This document shows positions 31,891 to 44,229 of a stretch of DNA of 60,000 bases, in pieces (positions within the stretch are counted from its first letter, which is position 1; the number at the start of each line of letters is the position of its first letter). The notes beneath the pieces were generated by a model that was not told the origin of the DNA, ran no database searches, and worked only from the letters and a program-made list of their open reading frames with translations. The DNA comes from Adiantum capillus-veneris (lineage: Eukaryota; Streptophyta; Polypodiopsida; Polypodiales; Pteridaceae). The position numbers were made by a program, and so were the translations under genes. The DNA lies in the NCBI GenBank assembly GCA_014529385.2, contig CM043962.1, forward strand, positions 43,963,598 to 44,023,597. Reading direction: 5' to 3'.

Positions 31891-33580
31891 TCAAGACAAC
31901 CAGCCCAATTTGAGTCGGAAAAAGCATGTAAGTCTGGCGGCAATGACCCCCCCTTGGGATAAAACAAGCCAAGATGTAAAGTGCCACTAAGGTAGCAGAA
32001 ACCTGTTTCCATGGGAGTGGCAATAGGTTTGCAGTCCTCAAGTCCAAACTTACATAGCAATGTCTCTATGTAACTTTTCTGACACAAGGCAATTCCACCA
32101 TCACACTGCTTAAACTGTACACCCAAGTAATGATGCAACAGCCCCAAATCTTTCATCTTGAAAGTAGCATTCAAATCAGCCTTAAATTCAGCAATATGTC
32201 TCTCATTTGGTCCAATGATCAGCAAATCATCAACATAAAGAACCACGATGAGAAATACATCACCCTCACGCTTTACATACAATGTGCTTTCTATTGGACT
32301 GTTACGAAAGCCTCGTTTAACCAAATGAGTGTCAGCTTTCTCATACCAAGCACGAGGAGATTGCTTCAACCCATACAAAGCCTTCTTACATCTGCACACT
32401 TTGTCCTCTTGTCCTTTTATGACAAAACCGCGAGACTGCATTACATAAACTTCCTCAAATATGTCACCATTCAAGAAAGCAGTAACAATATCTGATTGAT
32501 GTACATCCCAACCAAAATGAGCTGCCAATGCACATAGAAAACGCACAGTAGTCATACGACAAGTGGGAGCAAAAGTCTCTTCATAATCTATGCCTTTTTG
32601 CTGTGCATAACCTTTTGCAACAAGTCGAGCCTTATGGCGATCGATCTCACCATCCGGCTTGCATTTCAACTTGTAAACCCACTTCGTACCAATGGCCTTT
32701 TTGCCAGGAGGCAAATCACATAAAGTCCATGTGTCATTTTCTATATGTGCATCATACTCTGATTGCATGGCAGCCATCCAATTTTCTGAATTCTGTGCTT
32801 CATCAAAAGACAGAGGCTCCTCAACATCATGTAAGCTAGACACAGCCAAAGCATAACAATCTGATGCATAAGATGCATGGTGAGAGCTTGAACGAGTACA
32901 ACTAGACAAAGGTGCATGCAATTTACTGTCATGCAAAGTATGCACCATCCATTTTGGCATACCTCTAGCTTGCTCATTTTCAGCCCTTTCCTCATCAAGT
33001 ACATCATGTACATCTGCATTAGTAATAGGCTGATCTAAAACATTTTCAGAAACCCCCATAGGCTGTACATTTGCCTCATTGGAACTTACATTCGTATTTC
33101 CACCACTGAAAAGAGGCAACAAACTGTCATAAATGTCTTGTGAGCTTACATTACTGTCTCTAGTACATGACAGCAAGGGCTCAACAGAATCTTCCGCAAA
33201 CACTACATCCGGAGAAACCAGAATACGTTTTGTTTGCGGATGATACAACCTGTAACCTTTGATTTCAGCACTATAACCAACAAAAATACATTTGACAGCC
33301 TTATCATCCAATTTTTTGCATTGCACTTGTGGCACCAAAGCATATGCCAAATAGCCAAAAACACACATGTGCTCAATAGAAGGCTTTCTATCATGCCATG
33401 CTTCATATGGAGTAATGGACTGCAAAGCTTTTGTAGGACACCTGTTAAGTACATAAGTGGCACACATGATGGCCTCAAGCCAAAAAGAATGCGGAAAAGC
33501 TTGACTTTTGACCATACATCGTCCCCATTTCCATCAGTGACCTGTTTTTCCTCTCAGCAACACCATTTATACATTAGACA
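31891..33580 (-). pseudogene. copia-B integrase C-terminus and reverse transcriptase
   Basis: The minus-strand frame 33515 to 31881 starts MVKSQAFPHSFWLEAIMCAT (integrase C-terminal region) and continues with FGYLAYALVPQVQCKKLD and KGYRLYHPQTKRILVSPDVV. The reverse transcriptase follows: GTKWVYKLKCKPDGEIDRHK, then LYVDDLL at 32224-32244 and DLGLLHHYLGVQF. It stops where the gypsy element begins. From 33516 to about 33580 the residues GVAERKNRSLMEMG can be read in another frame, so there is a frameshift at about 33515. Upstream parts are missing. Confidence 0.9.
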
Positions 33581-33590
33581 ACCAGTGTCC

Positions 33591-33664
33591 TCCCAACTCT
33601 CTATGTTGTTTAGAGTTGAGCATGGACAAGTGGTGGACCTTGCTTCTCTCTTCCCCCTTAGTTA
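33591..33664. repeat. satellite fragment at copia-B truncation point
   Basis: GAGCATGGACAAGTGGTGGA and CCTTGCTTCTCTC match the array unit. This places the missing 5' half of copia-B at a junction with the same satellite found at its other end. Confidence 0.75.
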
Positions 33665-34775
33665 ATTAGTTTACAGAGCAAACGATGAGGCTAAAGCATT
33701 GTATGTCAAGAAACCTTATAGTCAAATATTGAGACACTTGCAAAGTCAATGGATCTTCTTAGGACGACCATCAAGGGCAGCAAGTGGAGTTGCAGAGAGA
33801 CATGTATCTCGTGTTGGATGGGATTTATGTCACTTTTTTTCTTTCTTGTAGTCTTTATATTTTAAACGATGTTCAATCTTTTAATTATGGCTATATTTCT
33901 TTTTAGGCTTTTCTTCAATTGGCACAAATGAGTGCAGAAGCAAGTTGGATTTCTAAACAAGCGCACATGGAGATATATTTTGATGAAGTTTATGATTCTT
34001 GGTTAGAAATCATTGAAACACTAGATGAGGAGAACAAGAAACTCCCAACAACTGCATTTAGATTCCTTTGCGGTCTTGATGAATCAAAGGTAAAGACTAT
34101 TCAGCAAGAAATCAAACATGAGAAGATTCTATTATCAAAGACTGCAAAAGATGGTGATGTAATTGATATGTATGATCAAATCAAGCAAGACAAATTGATT
34201 CAAGATGAACTTCTTGAGGGCTGCAATGCTTGAATGAGGCATCACCATGTACAAATTGGGAAGAAGTTGCCAACATGTATAACACCAATGATGCAGTTTA
34301 TAAAACAATTATGATGCTATGTGAAAAATGGCTCGAATCTAGCTTGAAGCGTGGAATAAAGAAAATGGATTTTCCAGATGAAGCAATAAAATATATGCAG
34401 TGGGCAGTTCAACTTCAAAAGCAAAAAATTGAGTCTAGAGATTTTCCATGGTCTACATATGTGGTGAGCCTACAGATGGAAGGAAATAACTACTTGAGCG
34501 CCACTTTAACAACGAAATGCCTATCGGAAGCTTGTTGATCTATTTGGTGATGGCTCCTTGGTTGCAAAAGAAGGACTACAACAGGAAAAAGAAGTCCTAT
34601 GCTTGGTTGAGAGAGTAAAAGAGCAAACAACCTTAGCAATCAAGCTTGTAGACTTTGCTAAGGACCATGCTGATATAGAAGAGTGGGATGGTCTTCAAAC
34701 CCAACAATCCACGTTGCAACTTGATGACAATGTGCCTAGTGAAAAGGAGATTTCTCCACAAGAAGAATAAGAAAA
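33665..34775 (+). pseudogene. gene-like coding remnant, family unknown
   Basis: Three blocks look coding. Block 1 (33675-33830) reads ANDEAKALYVKKPYSQILRH and then SQWIFLGRPSRAASGVAERH. It is followed by a T-rich stretch ending TTTTTAG at 33900-33906, a credible intron 3' end. Block 2 starts AFLQLAQMSAEASWISKQAH and is open to 34233. After a one-base frame change it continues NEASPCTNWEEVANMYNTND to about 34490. A further frame change leads to LVDLFGDGSLVAKEGLQQEK and to a stop at 34768-34770 after SEKEISPQEE. The product would be helical, acidic/lysine-rich and coiled-coil-like near the end. I do not recognise it. It could be a decayed host gene or a fragment captured with the satellite. Confidence 0.45.
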
Positions 34776-35039
34776 AAAGAGCATCATTCATCATTGAAGG
34801 ACTATTTGGAAATGGAGAAACGTACGTTTTGAACTTCTTGTAAATGTTAATGTTTTCTTTTTGGCAATTTAATACACTGTGTTACATTTTGTTTTTTATA
34901 GTATTGCTTGAGTCTATCTTTTTCATATCAAGTACTTAATGTTTGAATGGTGAATCCTTAGATTAAAAATATAAGCCTCAACCTAAACTTAATGGTTTAA
35001 GAGCTTGATTTTTGTAAGTTTTAAACCTCGTATTAATAT
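34776..35039. other. AT-rich non-coding spacer
   Basis: No coding or repeat signal. It follows the coding remnant and could be its 3' flank. The satellite resumes near 35045. Confidence 0.4.
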
Positions 35040-38000
35040 CCCCTTCATTTGCTACATTGGAGCCTAGCTTGGACAAGTGGTGGACCTTGCTTCTATTTGT
35101 GTCTCGATGGAGCATATCTTGGCCATGTGGTAGACCTTCTTTATCTCCATACTTCAATGAAGTGCACCTTAGACAAGTGGAGTACCTTGGAACCAAACTA
35201 CCCACGTATAGCTTGGACAAGTGGTGAACCTTTCTTCTCTCATGTTTCAATGGATCCTATCTTGGACTAAGGTATATCTTACTCCCGAGGAGTCCACTAT
35301 GTAAAAATTGCATATATCACGTGCGAACAAGAGGTATTTAAATAATCCCTTACCTATATATTTTTAAGTATTATATGTATCCCTTATGTGTGAATTTTCA
35401 TAAAAAAACTAGCCCTTATGTATGAAAATTTTTACTTTCTTAATTGAAAAACTCTTTATGTAAGTCCATTTTTTTGTAAATGTACCTAATTATAAATCCC
35501 TTATTTTGTTCGCACGTGCTATCTCACATATTTCCTAGTGGACACCTCGAGATCTTACTTCTCTCCATGCTTAAATGAATTCTAGCTTGAGCATAGAGTG
35601 GACCTTCAAATACAACTCCACATGTTGGAGCATAGGATATGTTGACAAATAATGGGCTTTGTGGAGGTTCCCCCATGCATATTTAGGAAAACTATTGTTT
35701 CTTATCCTCAAAGGATCCTAGCTTAGATTGGTGGTGGACCTTGCTTTTCTCCATGCTTCAATGGAGCTGAGGTTAGACAAGTGGAGGTGGATAAGTGTTC
35801 ACAACCTTGAAATGAAGCCTCTCTTGTTAAAACCATCATAGGCTGTACAACTTAGGTACTTCTTATATTAGAATTACACATGGACATCTTGGACACATGG
35901 TGGAGCTTGCTACTAAAGGTAATAGGCTACACAAATGATCTTCTAGTATTTTCTCATGCCTATTTTATGCATTTGGTACACCTTGCATCTCTAAAGGTTG
36001 GAGAAGTGGTGTCCTTTTGGATTTAGCCACAAATTATTTAGTGGTGAACCTTAGCTTCCCTCCATGTTTCAAGGGAGCCTCAATTGTTAAGTGGTTTTTG
36101 AAGTTCCAATTGATCCTAGCTTGGATACATGGTGGAGCTTGCTTCTACCTTATGCTTCAATAGAAATATCTTGGACAAGTGGTGGATCTTGGAGAAAAAC
36201 CCCCCATGTACAATATATCATGGATTTTCCAAATGGTGAGAAATAATATTGTATCTTGGAGGTAACTCATACAAGTGGTGGGCCTTGTAACAAAATTCTC
36301 CATGTAAAAATACATCAAGGGTTTTGAAATTGGTGAGAAACAGTATCGTCCATGGTTGTCTAAACCTTGGACAAGTGGTGGGGTTTTTCTTATGCTCATG
36401 TTGCAAGGGATCCTAGCTTAGACAAGTGGTTTCCTATGTTTGGAGCCTAACTTGGACATATGGTGGAGCTTGCTTCTATCGCCATGTTTCAATAGAGTTA
36501 GCTTGGACAAGTGGTATACCTTGGAGAAAAACCCTCCATCTACAACATATCATGGGTTTTCAGATGGTGAGAAACAATATCATAGCTTGGAGATAGCTTG
36601 GACAACTAGTGGACCTTGTAACAAAATTTTCCATGTAAAACACACCATGATTTAGAAATTGGTGGGAAGAAATATTGTTCAAGGTTGTTATTAGTTTGGA
36701 CAATCTTTGCTTATGATCATGCTTCAAGGGAGCTTAGCTTGGACTAATGGTTTGCCATGTTCTAATGGATCCTTGCTGATGGATCTTGCTTCTATCACAT
36801 GTCAATAGAGTTAGCTTGGACAAGTGGTGAAGCTTGAAACTAAATCCCCCATGTACAACACATCATGGGACTTTCAAATTGTGAAACATAAATATTGTAG
36901 CTTGGGGGAAGCTTGCAGAGGAGATGGGCCTTGTTAAACAATTATTCATGTACAACATATTATGGGTTTTCCAATTGGTAAGAAACAAAATTGTTCAAGA
37001 TATAAACTTGAAGGTTGAACATGTCCTCCCTAGCTTAGATAAGTGGTGGAGCTTTGTTTCTCTCCATGTTTAAAGGGAGCCTAGCTTGGAAAACTGACTT
37101 TCCATGTATGAATGGAGTCTAGCTTGGACACATGATGGAGCTTGCTACTAAAGAAAACAGACTACACAAATGATGGATCTTCTGGTATTTTCTCATGCCT
37201 AGTTTGTACATCTGGTACACCTTACATCTCTAAAGGTGGAGAAAGTAGTGGCCCTTTGGATTTAACCACAAATTATTTATGTAGCCTAACTTGGACAAGC
37301 GGTAAATCTTTGCCTCCCTCCATGTTTCAAGGTAGCCTCGATTGGACAAGTGGTTTTCCAAGTTCCAATGGAGCCTAGCTTGGACACATGGTGGAGCTTG
37401 CTTCTACCTTATATTTCAATAGAACTAGCTTGGACAAGTGGTGGAGATTTGAACAAAACCCCCCATGTACAACATACTTTGGATTTTTCCAAATGGTGAG
37501 AAATGTTATTGTAGCTTGGAGGTAGCTTGGACAAGTGGTGGCCTCGTAACAAAATTCTCCATGTACAAAGAGAAACAATATCATTTATGGTTGTCCCTAG
37601 CTTCAACAAGTGGTGGAGTTTTTCTTATGCTAATGTTTCAAGGGATCCTAGCTTAGACAAGTGGTTTCCCATGTTTCAATATTGGATATCTTGGACACAT
37701 GGTGGAGCTTTCTTCTATACCATGTTTCAATAGAGTTAGCTTGGACAAGTGGTGGAGCTTGGAGCAGAACTCTCCATGTACAACATATCATGGGTTTTTC
37801 CAATGATGAGAAACAATATCGTATCTTGGAGAAAGATTTGACAAGTAGTAACGGGCCTTGTACCAAAAAATTTCATGTAAAGCACACCATGATTTTCCAA
37901 TCGGTGGTGAGAAGCAAGGTTTTCCGTAACTTGGACAAGTGGTGGATTTCTGCTTCTACCCATGTTTCAAGGGAGCCTAGCTTGGACAAGTGGTTTCCCA

Positions 38001-39020
38001 TGTCCTAATGGAGCTTAGCTTGGACACATGGTGGAGCTTTATTATATCCTTTGTCAATAGGGTTAGATTGGACAAGTGGTGCATTGTATCACTTTTCCCA
38101 GTTCCTAGTTTCCCATGTTCAATAGAGCCTAGCTAGGACAAGTGGTGGACCTTGAAACAAAACTACCCTTGTACAACATATATATGGGTTTTCATGATTC
38201 AATGGAGCTTAGCTTGAAAAATTGGTGCATCTTTCTTCTCTCCATGTCTCAGTGGAGTCTAGCTTGGGCAAGTGGTGGTCCTTAGATGCTTCCATGATTC
38301 AATTGAAATTGGGCTAGCTTGGACAAGTGGTAGACCTTGAAAAAGACCCCAGTTTGGACAACTGGTGGATCTTGCTTATCTCCATATCTCAATTGATCCA
38401 AGCTTGGACAAGTGGTGGAACTTATCTTCTTTTCATGTCTCAATGATTCTTGAGACCAAAAATCTCCATTCCTAGATTAGATAGCTAGCTTTCCTTCCAC
38501 CTCTCTCTAGAGGTTAGGCAGGTGTTAGATCTTTGAACTAAATGAACTACTATTTATGAATCTTAGGTTGGACATGTGGTGGAGCTTTTCTTCACACCAT
38601 GTTTTTATACAGATTATCTTAGACAAGTGGTGGATCTTTAAACAAAACTCCCCATGTACAACATACATCTGGTTTAGGGTTGATTCAATAGATCATAGCT
38701 TGGACAAGTGGTGGACCTTGACACAAAACTCCTCATGTACAACATATATTTGGTTTAGGGTTGTTTCAATAGAGCCCAACTTGGACACATGGTGAACTTG
38801 CTACTAAATATAATATGCTACACAAATGATCTTCTAGTATTTTCTCACGCCTAGAATTTGGTACACCTTGCATCCCTAAAGGTTAGAGAAGTGGTGGCCC
38901 TTTTGATTTAGCCACACATTATTTATGTAACCTAGCTTGGACAAGCCGTCAACCTTAGCTTTCCTCCATGTTTCAAGGGAGCCTCAATTGGATAAGTGCT
39001 TTTTGAAGTTCCAATCGATC
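35040..39020. repeat. satellite-like array B (forward)
   Basis: Same unit family as array A (GCTTGGACAAGTGGTGGA, CCATGTTTCAATGGAG, CCCATGTACAACATA..ATG). Units here are more diverged and there is no 2.8-kb higher-order repeat or TIR element. The block 36.9-37.7 kb parallels 10.6-11.3 kb unit for unit. It is interrupted by a MITE at 35283-35551. Confidence 0.85.
35283..35551. mobile_element. MITE, 269 bp, with 7-bp target duplication ATCTTAC
   Basis: The left end (TCCCGAGGAGTCCACTA ... CACGTGCGAACAA) and the reverse complement of the right end (CTCGAGGTGTCCACTA ... CACGTGCGAACAA) form imperfect inverted repeats of about 50 bp. ATCTTAC stands on both sides (35276-35282 and 35552-35558); the base before it differs, so an 8-bp duplication with one mismatch is possible, which would fit a hAT-type element. 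The interior is AT-rich and non-coding. It interrupts a satellite unit. Confidence 0.8.
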
Positions 39021-39123
39021 CTAAATACATCTAAAATTTTGTTTTTTTATTGATAGAATCTCAACACTTAAGTGTATATGATTGTTGTTTACTTTATGTT
39101 TAGCTAGAATCTAGAGTGCTCTT

Positions 39124-39340
39124 ATGCTTTATGTGTTTTCTAAGTTATTTGATTACCTTGAACATAGATCTTGGCTCTACTCAAGATTTTTAGAAAATCT
39201 ATCAAAATTTAGTAAATACCTAGGTTGGAAAAGTGATAGGGCTCCAATATTACTTTCTTCTTTTGATAAATTTTACCTTAAATATGAAGGACATCTTTGC
39301 AACATTTTGGTATAGTTTAAGGCTAGCTAGCTTAAACAAG
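39124..39340 (+). other. short open stretch, possible exon remnant
   Basis: 63 codons beginning MLYVFSKLFDYLEHRSWLYS, bounded by AT-rich DNA upstream and by satellite-like TAGCTTAAACAAGTTGTG downstream. No motif. It lies 300 bp before the FCP1-like pseudogene and may or may not belong to it. Confidence 0.25.
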
Positions 39341-39599
39341 TTGTGACCCTTGAATCCAAATATAAGCCAAAGATCTATTTTTTTCTTGTAGCCTAGATTG
39401 GACATGTGGTGGACCTTGTGCCTGTGTGTTCTTGAACAGGTTTTTCTTGTAGCCTAGATTGGACATATGTTGGACCTTGTGTCCATGTGTTCTTGAACAT
39501 GTTTTGGCTTTTAGTATTTACTTAAGTACTAACATTTAATAGAGTGTAGGCTGGACAAGTTTTCCACAATAGATTGTAGTTTAGACAAGTGGTCCCTTG

Positions 39600-40445
39600 T
39601 GTACCAATGCTAACAATGGTTGCAACGATTCTAATATTGATTTTACCTTGAATAAATTTGTTACTTGGAGCTCTACATATTGAAATGGTGAATTAAATTC
39701 TAATGATTTTAGAGAAACCAATGTTATGTGTGATTTCTTAGATTCAAAGATTGGGATTGACAAAGCCCCTATGATTCAATCAACAATTGTAGAATCTATT
39801 GATTCTCTCATTTCTGAAGTGCCCAAGATGAATGATATTTTTATACCAAAGTCTAGTGATGTGCAGCTTGAGCAAGCTTGCAGTAATGTGGACCAAGAAA
39901 TCAGTGCTCCACTAATCCAACGTATTTCAAAAGAGGCAAAAACATCTACTCCTGAGCCATTTCCAATTGTTGCTACTTCATCTAGTATAAATGATGAGAA
40001 ATCCGTGCTTACAATTATGTTGGATTTAAATGGTCTATTACTAAAGTGTTTCCCTCATCCATCCTCACACCAAGTCAATGCAAATGGATTCAAAAAGATT
40101 TATTATACTTAGGCCAGGTTGCATACACTTTTTGACAACTATATTACAGAATTTTAATGTTGCAATCTGGTCAACAACTACTAGGGACAATGTGCTTCAA
40201 ATCCTTAGAGCACTAAACAACTCAGCTAGGGATACATTACCTTTCTTTGCAATCAGGTATCAAGAAGGTTGCTACACCTCTCAAAGCCAAAAATTAGCTA
40301 GACCTGACAATCCAAATGTTAAGTCAATGTTCAAGCCTTTGGCCAAAATTGCCATGGGGTTTGAATGTGATCCACAAAGAACAATGCTTATTGATGACTC
40401 TCCTTACAAGGGATTTATTTCACCTGCAAACAATTGCATTTTTCC
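39600..40445 (+). pseudogene. FCP1-like HAD phosphatase pseudogene 1
   Basis: A serine/glutamate-rich, low-complexity N-terminal stretch (39600-39990, with an in-frame stop near 39690) precedes the FCP1/NIF-type domain. MLDLNGLLLKCFPHP (about 40018-40062) is the DxN-type first motif common in plant FCP1-like proteins. After a frame change near 40110 come RPGCIHFLTTILQNFNVAIW, then STTTRDNV and TMLIDDSPYKGF near 40384-40420. The family removes phosphate from RNA polymerase II tails or related targets. The frame then runs straight into satellite (CCACCACCAAGTGGTGGAG at 40445), so the C-terminus is missing. Confidence 0.75.
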
Positions 40446-40870
40446 ACCACCAAGTGGTGGAGTTTTTCCTATGCTAATGTTTCAAGGGATCCTAGCTTAG
40501 ACAAGGTTTCCCATGTTTCAATGTTGGCTAGCTTGGACACATGGTGGAGCTTTCTTTTATACCATGTTTCAATAGAGTTAGCTTGGACAAGTGGTGGAGC
40601 TTGGAGAATAACTCTCCATCGAGAAAATTAGAATCTATAATAAACCAATTAAGACTCTTTTGGAGCCTAGATTAGACAAGTAGTGGACCTTCACAATTTA
40701 TGATGGAGTTAGAGATTATCTTAGACAAGTGAAAAGCCTTCAAATGAACACTTGAGTTTCCTACTTAGATTATTTATTTGTACAAATGGAAGCTAATGTC
40801 CAAAGGCCCTGTAGGCTAACACATTAGATACCTACTTATAGCCTAACTTCAATGATTAGTGAGTGCTTCT
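40446..40870. repeat. satellite array, forward segment
   Basis: Units with AAGTGGTGGAG, CTAGCTTGGACACATGG and ATGTTTCAATAGAGTTAGC to about 40615, then looser matches (CCTAGATTAGACAAGTAGTG). Confidence 0.7.
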
Positions 40871-41520
40871 TCTCGTTATGTTTGGGTAGGTTCACCACCT
40901 ACCCAAACCCTAGTCCATTGATGCTAGAAGAGAAGCAAGGTCCACTACTTGTCGAGGCTATACTTCCTTAAAACACATAGAGAGTAAATTTGATAACTTC
41001 TCCAAGCTTGAAAAGAAGTAAGGTCCACCATTTGTCCAAGCTATGCTTCCTTAAAACACATAGAGAGTAAATTCCACCATTTCTCCAAGCTTTCTACTAT
41101 GAATGACTACAAGATACACCACTTTTTCCAAACTATAATCTCTAATAGAATGACTAAGTGACTAATATACAAGGTCCCCCACTTATTGAATGTTGTCTCC
41201 AGTGATCATAGAGAGGATAATGGTCTACGAGTTATTGTATCTTGTTTCCATTGAATCATAGAGAGGAGAAAGGTCCACCATCTATTCAAGAAAAGCTTCA
41301 TTGAAACATAGAGAGAAGCAAAAATCCACCATCTATCTCAACTAGTTTTAAAAAACCCACTCTACACGGTTTATGAATTTTCTAGTAATCCGCTCTATCT
41401 TGTATCATAGGCTCTAATGGAGAGTGGAGAGAAGCGAGAGCCACCACTTGTGCATGTTAAGCCCTATGAAGTATAGAAAGAACAAAGGTCCACCACTTGT
41501 CCAAGCTATAAGAAAAAACA
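40871..41520. repeat. satellite units in inverted orientation
   Basis: Here the unit appears as its reverse complement: AAGGTCCACCATTTGTCCAA, GCAAGGTCCACTACTTGTC, ACAAAGGTCCACCACTTGTC. The flip is next to a perfect 12-bp hairpin (40880-40891 with 40897-40908). Forward orientation returns by 41670. Confidence 0.75.
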
Positions 41521-42059
41521 CTTGATATAAGGTCCCACACATGTGCTATTTTATTTTTATCATCATTGTTTAATGAATCCTACCTTAGATTATTTGTGAA
41601 TCTTGAGACTAAATCCCCATTATATAATTGAGAATAGGGCCATGAACCTTATATTAATGTCCCATGCTTAGGTTGGACAAGTGGTGGACCTTATTCTATT
41701 GCTAAGATTGAGTAGACATTAGTCAAAATCCTGTGTTACAGGAATCAAGATTTAAACTTTATTTAACACTTGCACAAGTGGTTATGAGTTTCTCTTTCCA
41801 TATCCAAATGGATCTTATATTGGAAAAGTGGTAGAGCTTATGCACTTAGAGCATACCTTTGACAAGTAATACTTACTAATTGACTTAGATCTAGTTGAAG
41901 TTTATGATATCGAGACTAAGAGAGAGTGCAACATAAAAAAGGTTAGGTTTTCAATTTAACTTTCTTTATGGAAGGGAGTATATTGGTAGATGGATTTTTC
42001 TATCTAATATTACCATATGATATACAATATAAAACTCACATCTATTGTTTCATTGACAT
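41521..42059. repeat. degenerate satellite and unassigned AT-rich DNA
   Basis: TTAGGTTGGACAAGTGGTGG near 41670 is forward-oriented; matches fade after about 41860. No coding signal. Confidence 0.45.
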
Positions 42060-42780
42060 TAAATGTTCTTGTTTTTTAATTCAAATTCATTACAGAAAAA
42101 TGGATTGGCTATATGCATGAACAATTTGAAGGAAACTATTGAACTACCAAAACAACCTCATCCACGACCTTTTCCAAGGATTCAACCACCTCCTTATCAC
42201 CTACCACTTGCTATCAACAAGGACATCAAAAGAGTAATTATCTTGGATCTAGAGGGATTGCTTCTCAAGACAATTGAAACAAAACATGGAGATTCTATGC
42301 CAACTTGGGCTCAACAAATGTGACTTGTGGAGGATAAAGATGAAGTTTTCCCATGTGTGGTGCGACCAGATGCAGAGATTTTTTTGGATTTTTGTAGTGA
42401 ATACTTTGAGCTATGGATATAGAGTTGCTATAACTTAACAAGTACAACACATCATACAAAAATGCTTCCCTAAGCATTATACCAGGTTCAAGATACTTAT
42501 GAGTAACAAGAATTGCCAAAATCCAAACATCATGCTAGGATTAAGAAGGGCTTATCACAAAAATTTGAGACATATTTGAAAGATGTTTGAGAATTTGGAT
42601 GCAAAAAATACCCTAATTTTTTATGACACTCCATACAGAGTGATGTGGAACATGCCGGGGACATATCTTATATTTCAAAAGATGTGGAGGCAAACATCTA
42701 GGTAGCTTCAAACCTTTTTGCAAGAAACAATGATGCCATGGTTGGTAGGATGGTTGTTTGCAAGAGACAGGAGAGGATAT
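42060..42780 (+). pseudogene. FCP1-like HAD phosphatase pseudogene 2
   Basis: Frame 42063-42320 has a proline-rich linker, then KRVIILDLEGLLLKT (first motif, Glu in place of the second acid). After TGA at 42321 come VVRPDAEIFLDFC and a broken FELWI stretch, then LIFYDTPYRVMWNMPGTYLI near 42615-42675, the counterpart of the DDSPYK motif. Reading then continues SKDVEAN and NNDAMVGR in the domain-end position. It resembles pseudogene 1 in layout but is not a recent duplicate. Several stops and frame changes make it inactive. Confidence 0.68.
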
Positions 42781-44229
42781 ACGTACCTCACCCTTGTGAA
42801 TCACTACTATGATTCTGAGACAAATTATGTCCTTATTGTGTACTTGTCGATGCAAAAGCATTCAGATAATAATCCACAAGATGTCTCATTCATTTTTGTA
42901 ATGGGTATCTTTCAGTATTTGTATAATTACATGATATAAGTTTTATCTTGGAGAAAAAATGTGTCAATTTGATAAACACTTTAATAAAGTATACCCCTAC
43001 TCTAAGGGGATTTTAATGTATTACTAGAGTGCATCCTATTGTAAGGAGACTCCAATGTATTGTTAGAGTGCACCTTGTTTTTTGGCGAACTTATTTTTTA
43101 TTCAATTGGGATCTATGTTCGATCATTTAGTAAACAATAATTAATTTTTGTTTCTTGAAAAATTTTATGTTAGTCCACCTCAAGGTTTCATCTATTTGTA
43201 ACTAAGAGAAATTGATGTTTTGATGTCAAAATAAAACTTGCAAGTGTAGAAAGGAGAATTCATGGACTTTGGATGTGTGAGAGAGATCCCTTTTATGGAT
43301 ACAAATGTTTTCTTCAAGAATAACATTACTACATCCTTCATGTAAAAGAGGTTTAGAAAATACAAAAGCTCTGAAAGGAAAACTATGGAATCTAATAGCA
43401 TAGACCTTGAGTTGTTGTAACATTTAATGGCCTAATAACTTGTGTGTAGCGGAAATGAGCATGAACATAGTGGGCATTCCATTAGAATAGATTCCTAATG
43501 AGAATTACAAGAGTGCTTGGGTGGAGAGAGCAACAAAAAGCATAACACCTAGTTAGATAGCATCGACAATACTTTCAAGAGAGAGAAAAATTAAGCTATT
43601 GACAACAGTTGAGGACCGGATTTGCATGGAGCCGGTCCCCCCTCCAAAAGGCTTTGTATTATGGTTTCTCCCATCAAGAGAGACATGGTACAATACAATT
43701 CTTTGTGTTCCTTCAAGACTAGCTAGTGCAATGAAGATGAAAGCTTCATGCACTAAGCAAAACACTTAACAAACACAACTTTAATTATCCCCGTTCTCAG
43801 ACCCAAGACCTCACACACCTTCGAAGATGGTGAGAGCTAGCAGGGTATGAGAGTAGATTGAGAGGAAGAAGGAGTATCTTACGAGAAAGATGTACATCTC
43901 CTCACATAGTCACTCATATTAGCATAGCTTTAGCTTAGTAATTAGCTTGGTAGAGGAGATGAGCATGCATTGAAGGGAACTTGTCTTGGACAAGTGGTGG
44001 GCCTTGAAACCAAGCTCTGATAAGTCATAGGTAGGACAATACAGCATACACAATGATAATGGATGCAATGTACTAGTTTCTTAATGGTCTTGGTGTCCAA
44101 TTTTGTTCTCAATGTGTAACCTACTTGCATAAAGTGGAATGATACCTTAAGCAAATTGACACCTTTGACAAAAATCTCATTACCTTATATATGATATGTG
44201 AAAGTTGTCCAACCTGGGAACTGGGATTT
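42781..44229. other. unassigned DNA
   Basis: A short duplication (CCAATGTATTGTTAGAGTGC and a similar TTAATGTATTACTAGAGTGC) lies at 43011-43075. A 7-bp hairpin (GGACCGG/CCGGTCC) lies at 43613-43638. One satellite unit (CTTGGACAAGTGGTGGGCC) is at about 43984-44003. No gene is supported. Confidence 0.45.

Larger units (their letters stand above)
14897..33590 (-). mobile_element. copia-B, minus strand, 5'-truncated and split by a gypsy insertion
   Basis: The 3' LTR (14897-15123) and RNase H end lie on the left. The integrase C-terminus and reverse transcriptase lie on the right (31891-33580). The host frame stops at ..NWAGCLDT on the right and resumes ..RVSTSGFCF on the left, so the 16-kb gypsy element cut it inside the RNase H region. 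The 5' LTR, gag, protease and the first part of integrase are missing; at about 33590 the sequence changes into satellite. A nonsense codon near 15433 and a frame change near 33515 show that it was already dead or died since. Confidence 0.88.
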
